From NCBI GenBank assembly GCA_947568835.1, contig OX387608.1, positions 12,996,001-13,060,000 on the forward strand: a stretch of DNA of 64,000 bases, written 5' to 3'. The translations under genes were made by a program, and so were the position numbers. Source of the stretch: Protonemura montana. Taxonomy: Eukaryota > Arthropoda > Insecta > Plecoptera > Nemouridae. Below, in pieces: positions 58,640 through 64,000 of this stretch. Each line of letters opens with the position of its first letter. Position 1 is the first letter of the stretch. The notes under the pieces are model-generated. The model had not been told where the DNA came from and ran no database searches. It worked only from the letters and a program-made list of their open reading frames with translations.

Positions 58640-58725
58640 GGTAGCGGCTAGTCATGTCAGTAACCCGAGGAGATCTACCAACCTTCCTGTTGTCGCGGGT
58701 ACGGATTTCGAATCCCCCCCGCCGC
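58640..58725 (+). repeat. weak tRNA-like sequence
   Basis: GGATTTCGAATCCC resembles a B box with a pairing arm, and GGCTAGTCATGTCAGTAACC could be an A box. A C-rich stretch follows. No fold was found. Confidence 0.25.
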
Positions 58726-61700
58726 CCCACGCAACTATACCCAAAAGCAATTAGAGTACCATAGCTGGGTTAGAATTATAGGCCATACGGCGGCGGTGGT
58801 GGACACAAAATGTATGTTATTATGCAAAACATACTTTCAGAGAATTGTAATTGTTATGTGGCAGTGGCGGAACGTGGTTTACATGTACGTGAGGCGATCA
58901 GTTTGAGTAAGGTTTCAAAGATACTGTTAGTTTTCATCCGGACTATAGTTGCGCTGGAACGATTCGCATGCAATGCAGCAGGTAAACGAGTGGGCGAACG
59001 GACAAAGTTCACATGCATGGATTGGCTACAGTATAGATATAGAGGCTGACTAGAGAGTAGGAATACTAATGAAGCTATAGTGTTTCAAAGTGAAGATCAT
59101 GTGCAAAACCGTCGGGAGTTCCGTTCAGCAAACTAAAAATCAAATGATTAACAACACGGACCGACAGCACAGTTTTCTATGCCAAGTATTCTACAATCTA
59201 TCTATGTGAGGGTGAGGGGAAACTTACTGCAAGTCCTCACGCCACTTTGTTTCCGATCGGGGTGAACGCACTAACGCACGCATACGGTGCGTAGACTTAC
59301 CGCAAAACCTAACGCACGTGGATTCGCAAAGTGCCGCTAGGCTCGGCACGCATTTCAGTTTTCCAGAAACGCACATAGTGATAAAGTATACTTTCGTCAT
59401 GACCACAATGCATTCAAACTTGCGGCTTTGACGTATGAGGGCCGAAAGATAGCATGACAATAACCGACAAAAAATTGATTATGGTATATGGTAAAATCCA
59501 AACGGCCAGTCACTTTATGAATCATTAATTAGTAGCTAATGTTCATTACATAATGCGTAAAGAACGGAAGGATGTTGAACTAGGCTGAACTGGCCACACC
59601 GACTGCCGAGCGAAGTAATTATTAGAATATATGATTATCAATTAAATTGTGGTTGTGCTTGGTTTCACAAGCTATCGTTATTAAAAAGCAGGAGATATAC
59701 GCGGCTAGACATAAGTGCGCTTATGGAAGTGTCAAAATACACAATAGTTTAAATTGGGTAGATGAAAAATATGGCAAAGACGTTACTTAAAGCTATAAGG
59801 GCCTTTAAAGATACCTTTTTTATAAATTGTGCCCGTGGCAATTTTTGGAGTTGGCAAGGACAAGTAGCTGAACGTACTAGTTTTTGCTACAATTCCAAGT
59901 TAATGGTCACTGAACCTACAGGCTCCGCACGGCAAAAAGAAAGATAACAAAAAGGAAATGAAAGACAGCATCGAATTTCTGTTCTCCTATTGCATCTTTT
60001 TTTTTGTTGCTGCGTTTTATTGTATAGAAAATCCTTTTACTGAGCAAAGTTGCGTGAAAAAGGTGCAATGTAATACCGAGTCGCTATAAGAAATGCAATA
60101 CTTTCAAGAGTCAAGAAGTGGTTTCTCTCTGTGGCTCTATCCATCTTCAGTTTCCCTAACCTGAAACGCTACGGGGACGTATAGGTCACTTTCCCTGTAA
60201 TGAGTCGTTGTTCCCGTGGGCAATTAAATAAGTTGCAACAAAAGCAAGACCTGCCTTTCGCCCCATATTCGCTCGACTACCGGTTGCATATTGACCAAAA
60301 CTAACCCCTCAAACACTCAAATTTTAAAGGGATATTTATAAACTGGGACTTAAAATATCTACGATCTTTCTCTTTTCATTTGGAGCTAAAGAGTAAGCAA
60401 ATTTGGTTCAGAATAAACATGAAAGTGAATATTGCACGTTCTAGCACAAATTAGCATAGTATAAAATAATTGAGTGAAATCTTCTTGATTTCCGAGTCAT
60501 CAAGAAGTAGGTACGTACGTACCTATATAATAATATCCGTAAAAGGTGCATTGTCAGTAAAATAATTATGCCATAAAGATAAGCATCATCAGCTGCATTT
60601 GTAGACGTAGTTTCTGAATGCAATACGAAACACAAGGCACTTATTACAAAATTCACATCGATATTTAACGTTGAAAAAGGATGAACATATTTTATTTATA
60701 AAAAAAAAAAAACATCCTTCGTGTTTTATTAACGAAAATGATTAATTTAGAGAATGTTTCGTAATTCCCTGCTACGATGAGACAACACCCAATCAAATGC
60801 ATCGGCGTAACGTTGGTATTAAGTAGTGGTAACAATAATTGGATTCACTTGGAGAAAACAATTACCTAGCTGGCAAGGTTTCTAGTAAAATCGGTGTTTT
60901 GCACTTGGTCCTTGGGGTTTCATTTCGGTTGACCATGATCGTAATTCCAGCTCGTTGTCTTGGCGTGCTTTGCCAAGAGGATGCAAAGCTTTTTTCAAAT
61001 CGAAATTGGTGAAAAAACTGTTTTCTAATTGTATAAAATGCAGAACGTTTCGACGACAGATTCCGATAGAGTAAATAATGGAGAAGGTCATGATTGCGAC
61101 AATAAAATGATTGATTTTTTTTATGAAATTCTACCCTAACCTTGTTACGGATGAGGATAAAACTTCTGCAGTAAAAAATAATCAATAAATACACGATACG
61201 ATAGATCAGTTGATAGAATTGTGGCCACCCATCCAATTCATGACACAGCGATGACATATGCTTAACCAGAAATTAATTTGGTTCTCAAGTCATAACGATA
61301 CTGTGACTTTAAAAATTACCAAAACAGAACTAAGAAATCAGGTAACTTATAAAGTTTTGCGTGCTCCAATCAGAAACCTTACAAAAAGCAAGTAATCGAA
61401 ATTTGGAAACACGTTCCCCAGCATGATGCAGTTTCGCTGCATTCGCTGACAACTAACCGATATTGCTATGTGATTGCATTGTACAGTACATGTGTTCATG
61501 TGTTCATATATTTCCTTTGTTTCCAGCATTGAAAAGCACGCGCACAGCTGATTTCCCCTCCTCGCGTCCTTCCATCGCCGCTCCTGAACGGAAAGCCGAG
61601 CTGTCCTATCCAACTAAGCACGCTACATTCTTATCAAGCGAAATAACTTATTGGTGGATAAAAAAACGTTCATACATTTCAAATTTAAATAAGGATAGCC

Positions 61701-63178
61701 TAAAATGAATAACCGTGACACACTTGCTCAACGAAGCAACAGGTATAGATAAAAACAAATGGGGAATACGCTTCATGATTCTGTAAAAAATGCGGGATAG
61801 CAATTTCGAAATGTACAGCACATCGCTTTTGCGAGATCTGTTGGAATTTTGGTAATATGAAGATGATTTGGCTGCTGGTAAACTTCCATGGCCAGATGAA
61901 TCATTGCCAACTAGCAGATTGAAGAATTTCTCGGGGTTCTCTATCAAGATTAGAGATCGGAAACGCGAACAAAAATAAACTTCCAAGTTTTCTCGGCTTC
62001 TCTGAAGATATGCATTACTTTGCTTGCACAACCTTCAGTGAAAGATGAGTCAGGCATTGCAATAATAGCATTTCACTTTGAAGATTCGCCATAAAATAAC
62101 ATTTTGTTTTATTTCTTCACTGGCAAGGTCTTCGGCAGTCCAAAGAACCGAAGCCAACAAATCTTCCCCATATGTGATCCATAATGACTCACTTTTCTTT
62201 CAAGCAATGGTTTTAAACCCAGTCATACTCTGTACACCCACAAAGTCCGACATAGCTTATAAGAAATCGATAGTACGCCCGTACTGGTTGCTCAAAAACT
62301 CAAAAAATCAGCCGTCATTTGACATCAAATCCTATTTTAAACTAACCAAAAGAAATATTAGGGCAGCCTTGCAACCCAAAAACACACATGCCTGAGCTAT
62401 TTTCAAAGCCAACAAACCGTCTCGTCAATCTCAGATCATAAATAGGACTCAATAGGCTTTATGCAAGACCATGCAGAGCATTTGACTAGTTATGTCCACA
62501 TTAGCATGCCGTCTAGCTTGGCATAGCTTGCATGACCACCATTCATTCTCTATGGAGTTATAATCTTAACTTGACCTCGATATTGCCAGATAACAGGACC
62601 AATTACCGATAATTTTTTTCCACCTTCAGCTTTGCAACGAGCTTCAAATGTCTGGAGCATTAATAGGTAATGCAGTAATTGTAATTTAAAATGTTCTCCA
62701 GCCTAAAATGACAGGTAGTGAATTTAAAAAAAAAAACAATAACGGTTTATTATCGTTTTTCGAATTGTACTCTGCACGAGTTATGAAAATTATCGACACA
62801 ATAAGAGTACTACATAAAGTAAACATTAAATACCATGACGTAGATGACATAATGTACCTATCAATTTTATTTCTAATACCTACAGTCGAGCTGTTAGTGA
62901 AAGTATAACTCGGTTTGTGGTTTTTTCCGTATGGTTTCGGAAACTGGGGTAAACTTTGAATTGGAGCGACCTAGCTTTACAGCACTACTCCGTTATCAGC
63001 AATGTTCTTCTAGTATAGGCCGTTAGATATCAAAATCACGAAACACTCTATTTTCTGACAGATAAAAAAAGCCTGTCTACTGAGTTATATAACTTAACTA
63101 CATCCTAGATCCTTGATGAGCTAGCGAACTAACACCCACACTGACAACCACACAGGAATAAGTCATAGAAATGTCACT

Positions 63179-63372
63179 TACCAAAGCATGGAGACACTGG
63201 ACAGCAACAATATATCGAAAGATGATCGCGGGTATCGACACTAAGTTTCCGGTAAGCTATCCGATATGTTCACAGCTATAATAATACACTGAATGCCATC
63301 AACGAATCTGCTATGTGAATTAGAACACAAACTTTCCATTTGTAAACGACGACTGACACACGCGACTGAACC
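63179..63372 (-). promoter_or_regulatory. possible minus-strand promoter and leader exon
   Basis: Two arthropod initiator-like TCAGTC motifs occur on the minus strand at about 63348-63370. Near 63178, reading the same way, comes a strong donor TTTG/GTAAGTGA. This could be a noncoding first exon of a minus-strand gene to the left (atos is the nearest, 30 kb away), or a different transcript. There is no direct support. Confidence 0.2.
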
Positions 63373-64000
63373 GTTCACTGGTCTAACAGCAAGTGGGCTC
63401 GGTAGCGCGTGCTCTGCCCATTCTGACAGCGCTCAGCTGTGCTGAGTAGAGCTATCGCAAGTCAACAGATAGCTGCGGTTGGTAAATGATTTTTAACAGT
63501 TTAACAACGCATTGCCATGCGTTTAGCTTTAATATATCACCGTTAAAGAGCACGCTGTAGCTATTTACGATTTTCTAGCCGTGAAAGGGATGTCGATTTT
63601 GATTTAAATCCCGAATTGACCTCGATTTTAAAAGCAGCTCCGAAGCGAGCGACACGAATCCTGGACAGATCCTGGGCTGAGAATGCACACAAGGGATATT
63701 TCGCTGCTGGCCTGGAGGTTTACAGCTGTTGCGACGGCTGGGCGGAGTCACGACCCAGATCAGCTGGTTCTCGTTGACAGCTAGCGCTATGATTGGTCGA
63801 CTCGCAAGCTTTTATCTATGGAAGTGGTCACACGTGTTTACAGACTGCTGCGTTTTTTTTTTTTCGTTTGTTGCTTTGCGAATTTATATCTCTGTTTATA
63901 AACATGGAGCTGTGTGTTGCTTCCGCGAAACTTTTCGTGTCGTTGATAATGTTATTTGAAGTTTAAATCACTTTGACCAGCGATTATGATAAAAGGTCAT

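Larger units (their letters stand above)
33178..64000. other. large gene-poor, repeat-rich region upstream of atos
   Basis: No conserved protein exon was recognised on either strand over about 31 kb; open frames are short and show no family motifs. The region may contain the long first intron(s) and promoter of atos, whose coding start exon must be joined to an upstream leader exon. Recognisable content is listed separately: six MITE-like copies, two 5S SINEs, a three-copy repeat, tRNA-like sequences, microsatellites and possible leader exons. The stretches 41100-44340, 44700-47500, 48030-52570 and 58140-63100 otherwise show nothing that I can name. Confidence 0.6.

Noticed and set aside
59224-59460. 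78-residue minus-strand open frame ending at a GTAAGT donor
   Set aside because: It ends neatly at a donor, but the sequence resembles no family and has no neighbouring exon. Kept only as a weak leader-exon possibility.

Overview
This is eukaryotic nuclear DNA. Genes are split by introns with GT-AG boundaries, exons are GC-rich and the surrounding DNA is AT-rich, and there are many small interspersed repeats. Five complete protein genes and one partial gene can be reconstructed exon by exon. All belong to conserved animal families: DLGAP/vulcan, LMAN1/ERGIC-53, BLOC1S6/pallidin, POFUT2, HINT1 and the Atos/FAM214 family. Gene content, TCAGT-type initiator motifs and 5S-rRNA-derived SINEs suggest an invertebrate, most likely an arthropod (perhaps an insect). 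That placement is inference; no species is claimed.

Layout. 78-7253 (+) holds the 3' exons of a DLGAP/vulcan scaffold gene that begins upstream of the window. 9433-12256 (-) is a complete eight-exon LMAN1 cargo receptor, tail-to-tail with DLGAP. 12257-18321 is intergenic DNA full of tRNA-like repeats, a 5S-like fragment and a 79-bp tandem array. 18322-18416 (-) is an orphan C-terminal exon of a DIPP/Aps-type Nudix hydrolase. 18982-19682 (+) is BLOC1S6, converging on POFUT2 (20004-24338, -), which has one GC-AG intron. HINT1 (24710-25206, +) is head-to-head with POFUT2 across a short shared promoter with a TCACGTGA palindrome. 26821-33175 (-) is an eight-exon Atos gene. From about 33.2 kb to the end no conserved coding exon was found. 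That 31 kb holds repeats: six copies of one MITE-like family, two 5S-derived SINEs, a three-copy family, tRNA-like sequences, and several possible 5' leader exons.

The genes are mostly unrelated housekeeping or signalling genes, so this is not a functional cluster. LMAN1 and POFUT2 both act in the early secretory pathway, and BLOC1S6 in endosome/lysosome-related organelle biogenesis. The only layouts likely to matter for regulation are the POFUT2/HINT1 bidirectional promoter and the convergent 3' ends of DLGAP/LMAN1 and BLOC1S6/POFUT2.

The most interesting non-gene signal is a set of short palindromic elements in introns (about 1.05 kb, 6.2-6.5 kb and 28.7-28.9 kb), plus a site near 52.0 kb. 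Each carries a hammerhead-ribozyme-like core: a CUGANGA-like box, a small hairpin, (G)AAAC, then a GUH triplet. Every copy departs from the catalytic consensus. They look like decayed relatives of ribozyme-bearing retroelements such as Penelope-like elements or retrozymes.
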